The position numbers and the translations under genes were made by a program. This document shows, piece by piece, positions 24,371-33,394 of a DNA stretch of 64,000 nt. The notes under the pieces were generated by a model. It was not told where the DNA came from and searched no databases. It saw only the letters and a program-made list of their open reading frames with translations. Each line of letters begins with the position of its first letter. Position 1 is the first letter of the stretch. Origin of the DNA: Alphaproteobacteria bacterium (GTDB lineage Bacteria > Pseudomonadota > Alphaproteobacteria > Reyranellales > Reyranellaceae); the NCBI GenBank assembly GCA_019635875.1, contig JAHBYP010000006.1, forward strand, positions 1 through 64,000, written 5' to 3'.

Positions 24371-25255
24371 CTAGAAAGGCCTCAGGTGCTCGAGCAGCCG
24401 GCGGGCGTGAACCGGCAGGGCGGCGGGGCGGCGCACGCAGATCCTGAGCTGGCGCACCGCCCATTCGTCGCGCAGCCGGACCGTCTTGATAGCCATCGAG
24501 CGCCGGCAGCGCGCGGCGGCGGTTTCCGGCACGATCGCCAGCCCGGCGCCGTGCTCGACGAGGCGGCATTGGGCGTCGAAGCCGGTCAGGCGCACCCTGA
24601 GCCGCATGCGCTTGCCCAGACGGGCGGCGTGGCGGGCGAGGTGGGCCTGCAGCGCGCTGCCGTGGCTCAGGCCGACGAGGTCGTGCTCGAGCGCGTCGGC
24701 GAACCAGACCTGCCGCCGGCCGGCGAGGGGATGCCGGGCGGGCACCACCAGCACCAGCCGGTCCTCGCGGAAGGGGTGGATCTCCAGGCCTGGCGCCTCG
24801 GGCGGATCGGCGACGATGCCGATATCGGCCAGGCCGCCGGCGATGGCCTCGACGATGTCCGGGCTTTCGCGCTCCTCCAGCTCGATGTCGAGCGCGGGAT
24901 GGGCGGCGAGGAAGGCGGCCAGGCTCCGCGGCAGGTGCTCAGAGATCGCCGCGGTGTTCGACAGCACGCGGATGCGGCCCTTCAGCCCGCGCGCATGGGC
25001 GCCGAGATCGCCCTTCATGCGCTCGAACTGCGCCAGCATCAGCCGCGCGTGGTCGAGCAGCGCCAGCCCCGCCGCCGTGGGCAGCGCGCCGCGCCGCTCG
25101 CGCCGCAGCAACGGCACGCCCAGGGACTCCTCCATCGCCTTCAGGCGTTCGCTGGCCGAGGCCAGCGCCAGGCCGGCGCGCTGGGCGCCGTGCGTCAGGC
25201 TGCCGGCATCGGCGACGTGCAGGAACAGGCGCAGATCGGCGAGGTCGAAGCGCAT
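24371..25255 (-). CDS. LysR-type transcriptional regulator
   Basis: A 294-residue LysR regulator with an N-terminal winged helix (FDLADLRLFLHVADAGSLT, then ASASERLKAMEE) and a C-terminal effector domain. It is divergent from the TauE/SafE-type exporter gene with 74 bases between starts, the usual arrangement for a LysR regulator and its target, so it probably controls that exporter. The effector is unknown. Confidence 0.93.
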   Translation of the reverse strand: MRFDLADLRLFLHVADAGSLTHGAQRAGLALASASERLKAMEESLGVPLLRRERRGALPTAAGLALLDHARLMLAQFERMKGDLGAHARGLKGRIRVLSNTAAISEHLPRSLAAFLAAHPALDIELEERESPDIVEAIAGGLADIGIVADPPEAPGLEIHPFREDRLVLVVPARHPLAGRRQVWFADALEHDLVGLSHGSALQAHLARHAARLGKRMRLRVRLTGFDAQCRLVEHGAGLAIVPETAAARCRRSMAIKTVRLRDEWAVRQLRICVRRPAALPVHARRLLEHLRPF

Positions 25256-25329
25256 TCGGCATCTCCGAAGGCAAAATCCGTAGCTTCCAGATTGTCGGCG
25301 ACCGGCGGCCGGATCAAGGTCCGGCGGCG

Positions 25330-26070
25330 ATGGACTTCACGCTGATCTGGATCGCCGCGATCTTCCTGCCCGCCGGAATGGTGAAGGGCGTGATCGGCCT
25401 GGGCCTGCCGACCATCGGCATGGGCCTGCTGGCGCTGCTGATGAGCCCGGCCGAAGCGGCTGCCGTGCTGGCGCTCCCGTCGCTGGTCACCAATGTCTGC
25501 CAGATGCTGGCCGGCGCGCGGCTGGCTGCGATCACGCGCCGCCTGTGGCCGATGATGCTGGGCGTCTGCCTCGGCACCTGGGCCGGCGCCGGCCTGATGA
25601 CGGGGCTGTCGGCGCGCTACGCCACGATCGGGCTGGGCGCGGCGCTGATGCTCTACGCCATCGCCGGTCTCACCGCGTTGCGCTTCAGCGTGCGCGCGGC
25701 GCTCGAGCCGGCCCTCGCGCCGATCATCGGCGCCATCACCGGCGCGATCACCGCCGCGACGGGCGTCTTCGTCATTCCCGCCGTGCCCTACCTGCAGGGC
25801 ATCGGCCTGGAAAGGGACGAGCTGGTGCAGGCGCTCGGCCTGTCGTTCACCGTCTCGACCCTTGCGCTCGCGGCCTCACTCGCCGCCGCCGGCGTGTTCG
25901 TGCCGGGCATGGCCGTGCCGACGCTGCTGGCGCTCGGCGTCGCGCTGCTCGGCATGTGGCTCGGCCAGGTCGTGCGCGACCGCCTCAGCCCGACGACCTT
26001 CCGCCGCTGCTTCTTCGCCGGCCTGCTGCTGCTCGGCGCATGGCTGATCATCCGTTCCTTGTCATCCTGA
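25330..26070 (+). CDS. Sulfite exporter TauE/SafE family permease
   Basis: A 246-residue membrane protein with about eight hydrophobic segments and the family repeat (PAGMVKGVIGLGLPTIGMGLL near the N-terminus, GAITGAITAATGVFVIP in the second half). These permeases export sulfite, sulfoacetate or other small anions. The LysR gene is divergent and likely regulates it. A family A-like repeat follows its stop. Confidence 0.9.
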   Translation: MDFTLIWIAAIFLPAGMVKGVIGLGLPTIGMGLLALLMSPAEAAAVLALPSLVTNVCQMLAGARLAAITRRLWPMMLGVCLGTWAGAGLMTGLSARYATIGLGAALMLYAIAGLTALRFSVRAALEPALAPIIGAITGAITAATGVFVIPAVPYLQGIGLERDELVQALGLSFTVSTLALAASLAAAGVFVPGMAVPTLLALGVALLGMWLGQVVRDRLSPTTFRRCFFAGLLLLGAWLIIRSLSS

Positions 26071-26134
26071 ACGACGCGAAGGATCCAGCGTTGGTGCAAG
26101 TCGCACCGCAGGGTCCTTCGCTTCGCCCAGGACG
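26061..26134. repeat. Divergent copy of family A inverted repeat
   Basis: GTCATCCTGAACGACGCGAAGGATC and its partner GTCCTTCGCTTCGCCCAGGACGAC form an imperfect hairpin that overlaps the exporter stop codon. It separates convergent genes. It is the most diverged of the eight family A copies. Confidence 0.65.
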
Positions 26135-26145
26135 ACAATCGACTT

Positions 26146-27138
26146 TCACACCGTAAGCATCACCTTGCCGACGTGATCGGCGCGCTCGAGCTCGGCGTGC
26201 GCTTGGGCGGCCTGGGCGAGCGGGAAGGTCTTGTGGATCACCGGCTTGATGCTGCCCGAAGCGAGCAGCGGCCAGGCCTTGTCGAGCAGGCCGGCGGCCA
26301 TGCGGCCCTTGGCTTCGACGCTTTGCGGCCTGAGCGTCGATCCGGTGACCGTCAGCCGCTTCATCATCAAGAGCGCGCCATTGATCGTCGACATGGCGCC
26401 GATCTGGGTGGCGATGATCACCAGGCGGCCGTCGGGCTTGAGCAGCTCGATGTCCTTGCCGATGTAGTCGCCGCCGACCATGTCGAGCACGACGTCGACG
26501 CCCTTCACCTTGGCTTTCGCCTCGGCCGCCCAGTCATTGTCCCTGTAGAGGATGGCGTGGTCGGCGCCGAGCGCCTTCACAGCCGCGGCCTTCTCGGCGT
26601 TGCGCACAGTGGTCACGACGGTGCAGCCCAGCGCCTTGGCGAGCTGGATCGCCGTGGTGCCGATGCCGCTGGCGCCGCCATGCACCAATAGCGTCTCGCC
26701 GGCCTTGAGCTGCCCGCGCTCGAAGACGTTGTGCCAGACCGTGAAGTAGGTCTCCGGCAGTGCGCCGGCGTGCAGCAGGTCGAAGCCCTTGGGCGGCGGC
26801 AGGCATTGCGGCGCCGGCACGGCCACGTACTCGGCATAGCCGCCCCCCGGCGTGAGCGCGCAGACCGGATCGCCGACGCTCCAGCCGCTGACGCCCTTGC
26901 CGAGCGCGGCGATGGTGCCCGCACACTCCAGGCCCGGCAGGTCCGAGGCGCCCGGCGGCGGCGGATAGAGCCCGGCGCGCTGGGCGATATCGGGGCGGTT
27001 GACGCCGGCGGCCGCGATCTTGATCAGCACCTCGCCGTCGGCCGGCACAGGCACCGGCCGCGTCGTGGGCTTCAGCACCTCCGGGCCCCCGGGTGTGCTG
27101 ATCTCGACGCAATTCATGGTCTGGGGCAGGGGGTTCAT
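26146..27138 (-). CDS. NAD(P)H-quinone oxidoreductase (PIG3/QOR-type, zinc-independent MDR)
   Basis: A 330-residue medium-chain dehydrogenase/reductase without zinc-binding cysteines. The N-terminal GroES-like domain has RPDIAQRAGLYPPPPGAS, and the Rossmann motif HGGASGIGTTAIQLAKALG lies near 150-168. It matches the NADPH:quinone reductase/PIG3 group that reduces quinones or other electrophiles in the cytoplasm. The start at 27138 follows GGAG; a longer frame overlaps the neighbouring DUF1192 gene. Confidence 0.9.
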   Translation of the reverse strand: MNPLPQTMNCVEISTPGGPEVLKPTTRPVPVPADGEVLIKIAAAGVNRPDIAQRAGLYPPPPGASDLPGLECAGTIAALGKGVSGWSVGDPVCALTPGGGYAEYVAVPAPQCLPPPKGFDLLHAGALPETYFTVWHNVFERGQLKAGETLLVHGGASGIGTTAIQLAKALGCTVVTTVRNAEKAAAVKALGADHAILYRDNDWAAEAKAKVKGVDVVLDMVGGDYIGKDIELLKPDGRLVIIATQIGAMSTINGALLMMKRLTVTGSTLRPQSVEAKGRMAAGLLDKAWPLLASGSIKPVIHKTFPLAQAAQAHAELERADHVGKVMLTV

Positions 27139-27223
27139 CTGCGGCGCTCCGCGCGGGTTCCAGTCAGAGGGGACGCCTGCTATAGCGGGGCCGGAAGCGG
27201 CGGACAATCGGCCGGAGGTCGTC

Positions 27224-27412
27224 ATGGCGCGCGAGGACGAGGATCTCGAACCACGCAATCGCAAGCCCAAGCCGAAGGACCTTTCCGGCTGGTCGGTCGA
27301 GGAGCTGCGCGGCTACATCGCCGAGATGAAGGCGGAGATCGTGCGCGCCGAGGAGACCATCAAGGCCAAGCAGAGCCACGCCTCGGCGGCGGCGCTGTTC
27401 TTCAAGAAATAG
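27224..27412 (+). CDS. DUF1192 family small protein
   Basis: A 62-residue protein of the DUF1192 family, common in alphaproteobacteria. An acidic start (AREDEDLEPR) is followed by WSVEELRGYIAEMKAEIVRAE, a predicted coiled coil of about 25 residues. GGAGG precedes the ATG. It lies 50 bases before bdhA on the same strand and is divergent from the quinone oxidoreductase gene. Function unknown. Confidence 0.85.
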   Translation: MAREDEDLEPRNRKPKPKDLSGWSVEELRGYIAEMKAEIVRAEETIKAKQSHASAAALFFKK

Positions 27413-27462
27413 GCCGCCTGCATCAGGGGAAACGTCCGGACCGTTCGTCTGGAGATTGGAAC

Positions 27463-28248
27463 ATGTCGCTTTCCGGCAAGACCGCCATCGTCACCGGCTC
27501 GACCAGCGGAATCGGGCTCGCCATCGCCCGTGCGCTCGGCAACGAGGGCGCCAACGTCATGCTCAATGGCTTCGGCGATCCCGCCGCGATCGCCAACGTC
27601 AAGGCCGAGATCGGCGTCGCCAATGCCGGTCGCGTCGACTACCACGGCGCCGACATGAGCAAGCCGGACGAGATCGCCGACCTCGTCGCCAGGGCCAATG
27701 CGACCTTCGGCTCGGTCGACATCGTGGTCAACAACGCCGGCATCCAGTTCGTGGCGCCGGTCGAGAAGTTCCCGACCGAGAAATGGGACGCGATCATCGC
27801 CATCAACCTGTCGAGCGCCTTCCACACCATCCATCACGCGCTGCCGCTGATGAAGGCGCGCAAATGGGGCCGCATCGTCAACGTCTCCAGCGCCCACGGC
27901 CTGGTCGCCTCGGCCGAGAAGACGGCCTATGTCGCGGCCAAGCACGGCATCCTCGGCCTGACCAAGTCGGTGGCCCTGGAGGCGGCGAACACCGGCGTGA
28001 CCTGCAACGCGATCTGCCCGGGCTGGGTGCTCACGCCTTTGGTGCAGCAGCAGATCGACGCGCGCGCCAAGGCGCAGGGCAAGACGGTGCAGCAGGCCAA
28101 CGACGAGCTGCTCGGCGAGAAGCAGCCGCAGCTGCAATTCACCACCCCTGAGCAGATCGCCGCGCTGGCGGTGTTCCTGTGCTCCGACGCCGCGTCCAAC
28201 ATGCAGGGCACGCAGTTGGTGAGCGACGGCGGCTGGACGGCGCAGTAG
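27463..28248 (+). CDS. bdhA: 3-hydroxybutyrate dehydrogenase (SDR family)
   Basis: A 261-residue short-chain dehydrogenase that interconverts D-3-hydroxybutyrate and acetoacetate with NAD, an exit route from polyhydroxybutyrate. The cofactor motif TGSTSGIG is at 11-18, NNAG follows, and the catalytic Ser and YxxxK are in NVSSAHG and YVAAK. The C-terminal region LLGEKQPQLQFTTPEQIA is typical of bacterial 3-hydroxybutyrate dehydrogenases. A perfect hairpin repeat follows the stop. Confidence 0.93.
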   Translation: MSLSGKTAIVTGSTSGIGLAIARALGNEGANVMLNGFGDPAAIANVKAEIGVANAGRVDYHGADMSKPDEIADLVARANATFGSVDIVVNNAGIQFVAPVEKFPTEKWDAIIAINLSSAFHTIHHALPLMKARKWGRIVNVSSAHGLVASAEKTAYVAAKHGILGLTKSVALEAANTGVTCNAICPGWVLTPLVQQQIDARAKAQGKTVQQANDELLGEKQPQLQFTTPEQIAALAVFLCSDAASNMQGTQLVSDGGWTAQ

Positions 28249-28249
28249 C

Positions 28250-28280
28250 TGGGAGCGCCGGCGTCTCGCCGGCGCTCCCA
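28250..28280. repeat. Perfect hairpin, family C copy 2
   Basis: TGGGAGCGCCGGCG, loop TCT, CGCCGGCGCTCCCA. It fills the 36 bases between the convergent bdhA and 28285-28860 genes and shares its outer arm with the repeat at 62527-62586. Confidence 0.8.
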
Positions 28281-28284
28281 AGAA

Positions 28285-28860
28285 CTACTCTCGGAACACC
28301 GGCTTCAGCTCGACCTCGATCAGATCCAGCCGCGCGGTGTCGGCCGCGGTGCGGGTCTGCGCGGTCAGCATCAGGTGCATCGGCAGGCGCATCGATGCCG
28401 CGCCGTCCTCGTTGAAGGTCTCGCTGATCCAGCCGGCGTCGGTGGCGAAGCGGATGGTGCGGATGCCGCCGCGGCCGGGCGTGACCTGATCCGAGAGGTC
28501 GAGGCTGCGCGCGTCGCCGCCGACATCCGCGATCAGCAGCACGCGGCCGCCGTCGCTGCGGCTGACATAGGCCGTCACCGTGACGTCGAAGCCCTGCAGC
28601 GTGCGGCCGCGCGGCGTGGCGAAGGGCTGGTAGGGCGCGATGGTGAGCGTCTGCGAGCGGCCGCCGACTCCGGCTTCGACCGCGGCGCGCACGTTGGTGG
28701 CGCTGCACACCAGGCCCAGCGCCTTGGGCGTGCACAAGAGGCGCACCGGCGTGCCGCCCTCGGCATCGCCGCGCGCGGCGACCTGCTGTGCGGGAGAGGG
28801 GGAGACGGTCGCCACCAGCAGCGCCAGCGCGACCGGACCTGTTCGGCCGATCAGGGACAT
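28285..28860 (-). CDS. Exported protein of unknown function
   Basis: A 191-residue protein with a probable signal peptide (SLIGRTGPVALALLVATVSPSPAQQ). The mature part has two cysteines (CTPKALGLVC) and beta-rich segments. No family recognised. GGAGG precedes the ATG chosen at 28860. It is divergent from metY. Confidence 0.7.
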   Translation of the reverse strand: MSLIGRTGPVALALLVATVSPSPAQQVAARGDAEGGTPVRLLCTPKALGLVCSATNVRAAVEAGVGGRSQTLTIAPYQPFATPRGRTLQGFDVTVTAYVSRSDGGRVLLIADVGGDARSLDLSDQVTPGRGGIRTIRFATDAGWISETFNEDGAASMRLPMHLMLTAQTRTAADTARLDLIEVELKPVFRE

Positions 28861-29031
28861 AGAGGGGGGCCCTCCGTACTTTATTGTCACGGCGCTTTCA
28901 GCGCCTTGCCGCCCCAACAAACGTCGCACCGGGCGGAACGATGCGAATCATACGCCTGATTTGGCGAAATCCGAAGTTCAATGAGGCGACTCAGCCGGTT
29001 AGTGTCGGGTCGTGACACCGGGAGCGCTCTC

Positions 29032-30324
29032 ATGGCCGACGCCAATTTCCTGAAGTTCGATACGCTGGCGCTGCATGCCGGCCAGCGGCCCGATCCGGTC
29101 ACGGGCGCCCGCGCGGTGCCGATCTACCAGTCGACCTCCTACGTCTTCCGCGACGTCGAGCACGCAGCCTCTCTGTTCAACCTCGAGGTCGGCGGCCACA
29201 TCTACAGCCGCATCTCCAACCCCACCGTCGCCGTGCTCGAGGAGCGGCTGGCCGCGCTCGAGGGCGGCGTCGGCGCGCTGGCGGTGGCCAGCGGCCAGGC
29301 GGCGCTGCATATCGCCATCGCCACCCTGATGGGGCAGGGCGGCCACATCGTCGCCTCGGCCTCGATCTATGGCGGCAGCCGCAACATGATGGGCCTGACC
29401 TTGCCGCGCTTCGGCATCACCACGACCTTCGTCGATCCGCGCGACGTCGATGCGTTCGCCAAGGAGATCACGCCGGCGACGCGGCTGATCTTCGGCGAGA
29501 CCATCGGCAATCCCGGCGGCGAGGTGCTCGACATCCCGCGCGTCGCGTCGATCGCGCACGAGGCCGGCCTGCCGCTGATGATCGACAGCACGTTCGCCTC
29601 GCCCTACCTGTGCAACCCGATCGCGCACGGCGCCGACATCGTCATGCACTCCGCCACCAAGTTCATCGGCGGCCACGGCATTGCGATCGCCGGCGTGCTG
29701 GTCGATGGCGGCCGCTTCGACTGGGAGAGGTCGGGCAAGTTCCCGACCTTGACCGAGCCATACGCGGGCTACCACGGCATCGATTTCTGGGACGAGTTCG
29801 GCCCGCAGGCCTTCATCATGCGCGCCCGCGCCGAGGGTCTGCGCGATTTCGGGCCGGCGCTCTCGCCGCAGAACGCGTTCTACCTGCTGCAGGGCCTGGA
29901 GACCCTGCCACTGCGCATGCGCCAGCATGTCGAGAACACGCGCAAGGTCGCGTCGTGGCTCGCCACGCAGCCGGGCGTCGAGCGCGTGCTCTATCCCGAC
30001 CTGCCCAACCATCCCGACCACGCGCTGGCGCAGAAGCTGCTGCCCCGGGGCAGCGGCGCGATCTTCGCCTTCGACATCAAGGGCGGGCGCGAGGCCGGCA
30101 AGAAGTTCATCGAGCGGCTGAAGCTCTTCTCGCACCTCGCCAATGTCGGCGACGCGAAATCGCTGGTGATCCATCCCGCCTCGACCACGCACGCGCAGCT
30201 CACCGCGCAGCAGCTCGAGGGCGCGGGTATCGGCGAGGGCATGATCCGGCTCTCGGTCGGGCTGGAGGACGTCGACGACCTGATCGAGGACCTCGGCCAG
30301 GCGCTCAAGGCTTCGCAACGATGA
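29032..30324 (+). CDS. metY: O-acetylhomoserine aminocarboxypropyltransferase (sulfhydrylase)
   Basis: A 430-residue PLP enzyme of the Cys/Met metabolism family that makes homocysteine from O-acetylhomoserine and sulfide. The N-terminus FDTLALHAGQRPDPVTGARA and the length fit MetY rather than the shorter MetB/MetC. The PLP lysine is K210 in HSATKFIGGHG. The ATG at 29032 follows GGGAG; an upstream in-frame ATG at 28981 lacks a site. It may share a transcript with the hydrolase gene downstream, though a family B repeat separates them. Confidence 0.92.
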   Translation: MADANFLKFDTLALHAGQRPDPVTGARAVPIYQSTSYVFRDVEHAASLFNLEVGGHIYSRISNPTVAVLEERLAALEGGVGALAVASGQAALHIAIATLMGQGGHIVASASIYGGSRNMMGLTLPRFGITTTFVDPRDVDAFAKEITPATRLIFGETIGNPGGEVLDIPRVASIAHEAGLPLMIDSTFASPYLCNPIAHGADIVMHSATKFIGGHGIAIAGVLVDGGRFDWERSGKFPTLTEPYAGYHGIDFWDEFGPQAFIMRARAEGLRDFGPALSPQNAFYLLQGLETLPLRMRQHVENTRKVASWLATQPGVERVLYPDLPNHPDHALAQKLLPRGSGAIFAFDIKGGREAGKKFIERLKLFSHLANVGDAKSLVIHPASTTHAQLTAQQLEGAGIGEGMIRLSVGLEDVDDLIEDLGQALKASQR

Positions 30325-30342
30325 GCGGATTGAGCGGCCTTA

Positions 30343-30465
30343 CCTTCCCCCGGAGGGGGAAGGTGCCCGAAGGGCGGAAGGGGGATGTCGAAGCCGGCCT
30401 CCTGCATTCGTCTTCGACATCCCCCATCCGGCGCTGCGCGCCACCTTCCCCCTCCTGGGGAAGGT
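30343..30465. repeat. Dispersed inverted repeat, family B copy 2
   Basis: CCTTCCCCCGGAGGGGGAAGG at the left and CACCTTCCCCCTCCTGGGGAAGG at the right frame the element, with CTTCGACATCCCCC in the middle. It lies between metY and the alpha/beta hydrolase gene, which run in the same direction. Confidence 0.85.
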
Positions 30466-30478
30466 AGAGAGGCTCATC

Positions 30479-31267
30479 ATGCACTTCATTGTCGACGGTC
30501 AGCGCATCAACGCCACCACGGGCGGGCGGCCCTTCGATCCATCGAAGCCGGTCGTGCTGTTCATCCACGGCGCCGGCTTCGACCGTACCTGCTGGAACCT
30601 GCAGACGCGCTACTTCGCCCATCACGGGCGCTCGGTGCTGGCGGTCGACCTGCCGGGCCACGGCGAGTCCGAGGGCGCGCCGCTTGCCACCATCGAGGCG
30701 ATGGCCGATTGGGTACCGAAGCTGCTCGATGCCGCCGGGGTGCAGCAGGCGGCATTGGTCGGCCACTCGATGGGCGCGATGATCGCGGTGCAGACAGCGG
30801 CGCGGCATCCGGCCCGCGTGCGGGCGCTGGCGCTGTGCGGCGTGGCGGCGGCGATGCCGGTGCATCCCGAAATGCTGGAGTCGGCGAAGGCGGGCACGGC
30901 GAAGGTGCGCGAACTGATGACCTTCTGGGGCGTCGGCCGTTCGCTGCAGCTGAGCGGCATGAGCGTGCCCGGCCTGTGGCTGACGCGCACCGCGCTGGCG
31001 ATCCTCGAGCGCAACCGGCCGGGCGTGATCGCCAACGACCTCGAGGCCTGCAACGCGCACAAGGCGCTGGCCGAGGCCGGCAAATCGGTGACGTGCCCGT
31101 CGCTGCTGGTGCTGGGCGACGGCGACCTTATGACGCCGGCGCGCAACGCCAAGGCGCTGTCGGAGGCCATCGCCGGCAGCCGCACCGAGATCATCAGGGA
31201 CAGCGGTCACTTCATGATGATCGAGCGCCCCGACGAGACGCTCGTGGCGCTCAAGACAGTGGTATGA
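30479..31267 (+). CDS. Alpha/beta hydrolase
   Basis: A 262-residue alpha/beta hydrolase. The oxyanion segment FIHGAGFDRTCW, the nucleophile elbow GHSMGA (near 98-103) and a late histidine in DSGHFMMIE complete the catalytic triad pattern with an aspartate in LGDGDLMTP. The substrate is unknown. The start lies 14 bases after a family B repeat. The DUF169 gene begins 34 bases downstream, suggesting a shared operon. Confidence 0.9.
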   Translation: MHFIVDGQRINATTGGRPFDPSKPVVLFIHGAGFDRTCWNLQTRYFAHHGRSVLAVDLPGHGESEGAPLATIEAMADWVPKLLDAAGVQQAALVGHSMGAMIAVQTAARHPARVRALALCGVAAAMPVHPEMLESAKAGTAKVRELMTFWGVGRSLQLSGMSVPGLWLTRTALAILERNRPGVIANDLEACNAHKALAEAGKSVTCPSLLVLGDGDLMTPARNAKALSEAIAGSRTEIIRDSGHFMMIERPDETLVALKTVV

Positions 31268-31301
31268 ATCGCCGAGACAAGACCCCGTAGGAGGAACACC
31301 C

Positions 31302-32138
31302 ATGTCGACCGCCACCGCCGAAGCATTGCCGCCGGGTTACAAGGTCAAGCCGTGGTCGCCACCGGAGCAGATCACCGGCGCGATGCTGGCCGAGGCGACG
31401 CAGACGCTCAGCGAGCAACTGCGCCTGCGCACGCTGCCGATCGGCATGAAGCTGTTCGAGAACCCCGACGACATGGCGAAGATCAAGGGCCTGCGCAGCC
31501 CGACCGAGGGCTACAAGTTCACCATGTGCCAGATGGTGACCCAGTCGCGCTGGCACGGCTTCACGCTCGGCATCACCGTCGACAACACGCGCGGCGGCAA
31601 TTGCGGTGGCGTCATCGGGCTCAACCATCCCGGCGAGGGCTTCCTGTCGGGCGATCACATGAACGGCGTGTGGTTCGGCAACAAGGAGGCGGCGCGCCAG
31701 CACCAGGCGACCATGCCGCGCGTGCCGCATGGCCGCTACAATGGCCTGGTCGTGGCGCCGCTGCGCGCCGCACGGTTGGATCCGCCCGATGTCTGCCTGT
31801 TCTACGGCACGCCCGGACAGATGATCTATTTCATCAACGGCCTGCAGTTCCATCGCTACAAGCGCTACGACTTCACCGTGACCGGCGAGAGCGCCTGCTC
31901 GGATTCGTGGGGCCGGGCGCTGTCGACGCGCCAGACCTCGCTGTCGCTGCCGTGCTACGCCGAGCGCCGATACGGCGGCGTCGCCGACGACGAGCTGCTG
32001 ATGGCCTGCCCGCCGGATGAATTGCTGCGCGCGGTCGAGGGCATGAGCCAGCTGGCCAAGAACGGGCTGCGCTATCCGTTCCCGCCGTTCAGCCCGCAGG
32101 TCGATCCCGCCGCCGGCATGGCCAAGAGCTACGGCTGA
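31302..32138 (+). CDS. DUF169 family protein
   Basis: A 278-residue member of the DUF169 family. The conserved LPIGMKLFENPDDM and TMCQMVTQSRWHG segments and several cysteines (CQM, NCGG, ESACSDSWG, LPCYAERRYGG) are present. Family members are of unknown function; the cysteines suggest metal or redox chemistry. The stop overlaps the next start as TGATG, showing translational coupling to the 2H phosphoesterase gene. Confidence 0.82.
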   Translation: MSTATAEALPPGYKVKPWSPPEQITGAMLAEATQTLSEQLRLRTLPIGMKLFENPDDMAKIKGLRSPTEGYKFTMCQMVTQSRWHGFTLGITVDNTRGGNCGGVIGLNHPGEGFLSGDHMNGVWFGNKEAARQHQATMPRVPHGRYNGLVVAPLRAARLDPPDVCLFYGTPGQMIYFINGLQFHRYKRYDFTVTGESACSDSWGRALSTRQTSLSLPCYAERRYGGVADDELLMACPPDELLRAVEGMSQLAKNGLRYPFPPFSPQVDPAAGMAKSYG

Positions 32139-32758
32139 TGGCGGTCGTCCCCTTTCCCCGCGCCCGGAGAGGGGACGCGCCCGCGCCATCGGCACCGTCC
32201 TCGCCGCACACCAACGAGAACCAGGTCGAGGCGCCCAGCCGGCTCTACGTCGTCGCCGAACCGGTGCTGCTGCCCGAGGATCGCGCGCGGCTGGTGAATC
32301 TGCGCGCACAGTATCACGCCGAAGCCAACCTGATCGGTCCGCACTTCACCCTAGTGTTCGGCGTCGATCCCGACGCGCGCGATGCGCTGGCCGAAGCGGT
32401 CGAGCGCGTCGCGTCATCCGTACGGCCGTTCTGGTTCGTGCTCCAGCGCCTGCGCGTCGACGCGCCGCCGCGCTCGGGCCGCGCCTGGCTCTACGCCGAG
32501 CCGGACGACGGCGCCGAGGAGCTGGGCGCGCTGCACGACATGCTGACGCAGTCGTTACCCAAGGTCGCGGGCGCGCCGGCCTTCGAGCCGCACCTGACGC
32601 TTGGCATGTTCGCCAACGGCATCGACGCCGAACGCGTGGCGCAGATCGCCGAACGCCAGACCGTGCCGATGCACGGCCGCATCGAGTCGCTGCGTCTTGT
32701 CGAGACCGACCGGCGGACGCTGATCGAGATCGCCATGCACCGCTTTCGGAGCGATTAG
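32138..32758 (+). CDS. 2'-5' RNA ligase/2H phosphoesterase family protein
   Basis: A 206-residue protein with the two H-x-T motifs of the 2H superfamily: PHFTL (about 68-72) and PHLTL (about 151-155). These enzymes cleave or form 2',5' or cyclic phosphate bonds in RNA or nucleotides. The N-terminal 35 residues are proline-rich and may be disordered. It is translationally coupled to the DUF169 gene. The physiological substrate is unknown. Confidence 0.88.
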   Translation: MAVVPFPRARRGDAPAPSAPSSPHTNENQVEAPSRLYVVAEPVLLPEDRARLVNLRAQYHAEANLIGPHFTLVFGVDPDARDALAEAVERVASSVRPFWFVLQRLRVDAPPRSGRAWLYAEPDDGAEELGALHDMLTQSLPKVAGAPAFEPHLTLGMFANGIDAERVAQIAERQTVPMHGRIESLRLVETDRRTLIEIAMHRFRSD

Positions 32759-32760
32759 GC

Positions 32761-32829
32761 CCTGTCACCCCGAACGTAGCGAGGGATTCAGGCCGGTCGT
32801 GGATCCCTCGCTGCGCTCGGAATGACAGG
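32761..32829. repeat. Dispersed inverted repeat, family A copy 4
   Basis: CCTGTCACCCCGAACGTAGC and its near complement ending CGCTCGGAATGACAGG. It follows the 2H phosphoesterase gene and precedes the DUF2000 gene on the same strand. Confidence 0.8.
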
Positions 32830-32940
32830 CGCACTTGATCCGCCGCGCGCCGCTCGAGGGGCTCGCACGATCGTTCAAGACATTCGACGCCCTTGCCCGA
32901 TATCGAGCGCGTAGATGCCACGCCACCCGCGAGTGCTGCC

Positions 32941-33375
32941 ATGACCGACGCTGCCCTCCCGCCCATCCGCTTCGACACCAAGATCGCTGTCGTCGTGCGA
33001 TCCGATCTCGAGGTCTGGCAGAAGCTCAACGTGACGGCGTTCCTCAGCGGCGGCATCGCCGCCTCGTTTCCCGAATGCATCGGCGAGCCCTACGAGGACG
33101 GCAGCGCCACGCGCTATCGCCCGCTGATCGGCCAGCCGATCCTGGTCTACGGCGCCGACGGCGCCGCGCTGTCGCGTGCGCTCGACCGCGCGCTGTCGCG
33201 CGGCGTCGAGCCGGCGATCTACACCAGGGAGATGTTCGCCACCGGCCACGACGCCGCCAACCGCGCTGCGGTCAGGGCGGTGGAGCGCCCGAAGCTCGAC
33301 CTGGTGGGCCTGGCGCTGCGCGCCGAACGCAAGCTCGCCGACAAGATCCTCGACGGGCTGAAGTTCCATCCGTGA
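32941..33375 (+). CDS. DUF2000 family protein
   Basis: A 144-residue DUF2000 protein: RFDTKIAVVVRSDLEVWQKLN near the start, FLSGGIAA and the C-terminal VGLALRAERKLADKILDGL. The family is structurally related to peptidyl-tRNA hydrolase 2 but its role is unknown. The ATG at 32941 is preferred to a TTG 16 codons upstream, although neither has a strong ribosome-binding site. Confidence 0.8.
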   Translation: MTDAALPPIRFDTKIAVVVRSDLEVWQKLNVTAFLSGGIAASFPECIGEPYEDGSATRYRPLIGQPILVYGADGAALSRALDRALSRGVEPAIYTREMFATGHDAANRAAVRAVERPKLDLVGLALRAERKLADKILDGLKFHP

Positions 33376-33394
33376 CTGGGAGCGCCGCCCGCCG

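Noticed and set aside
24256..24447. A 63-residue plus-strand frame beginning MAKPEPLGKPG
   Set aside because: It runs antisense into the end of the LysR gene and becomes low-complexity; no family or conserved pattern was seen.
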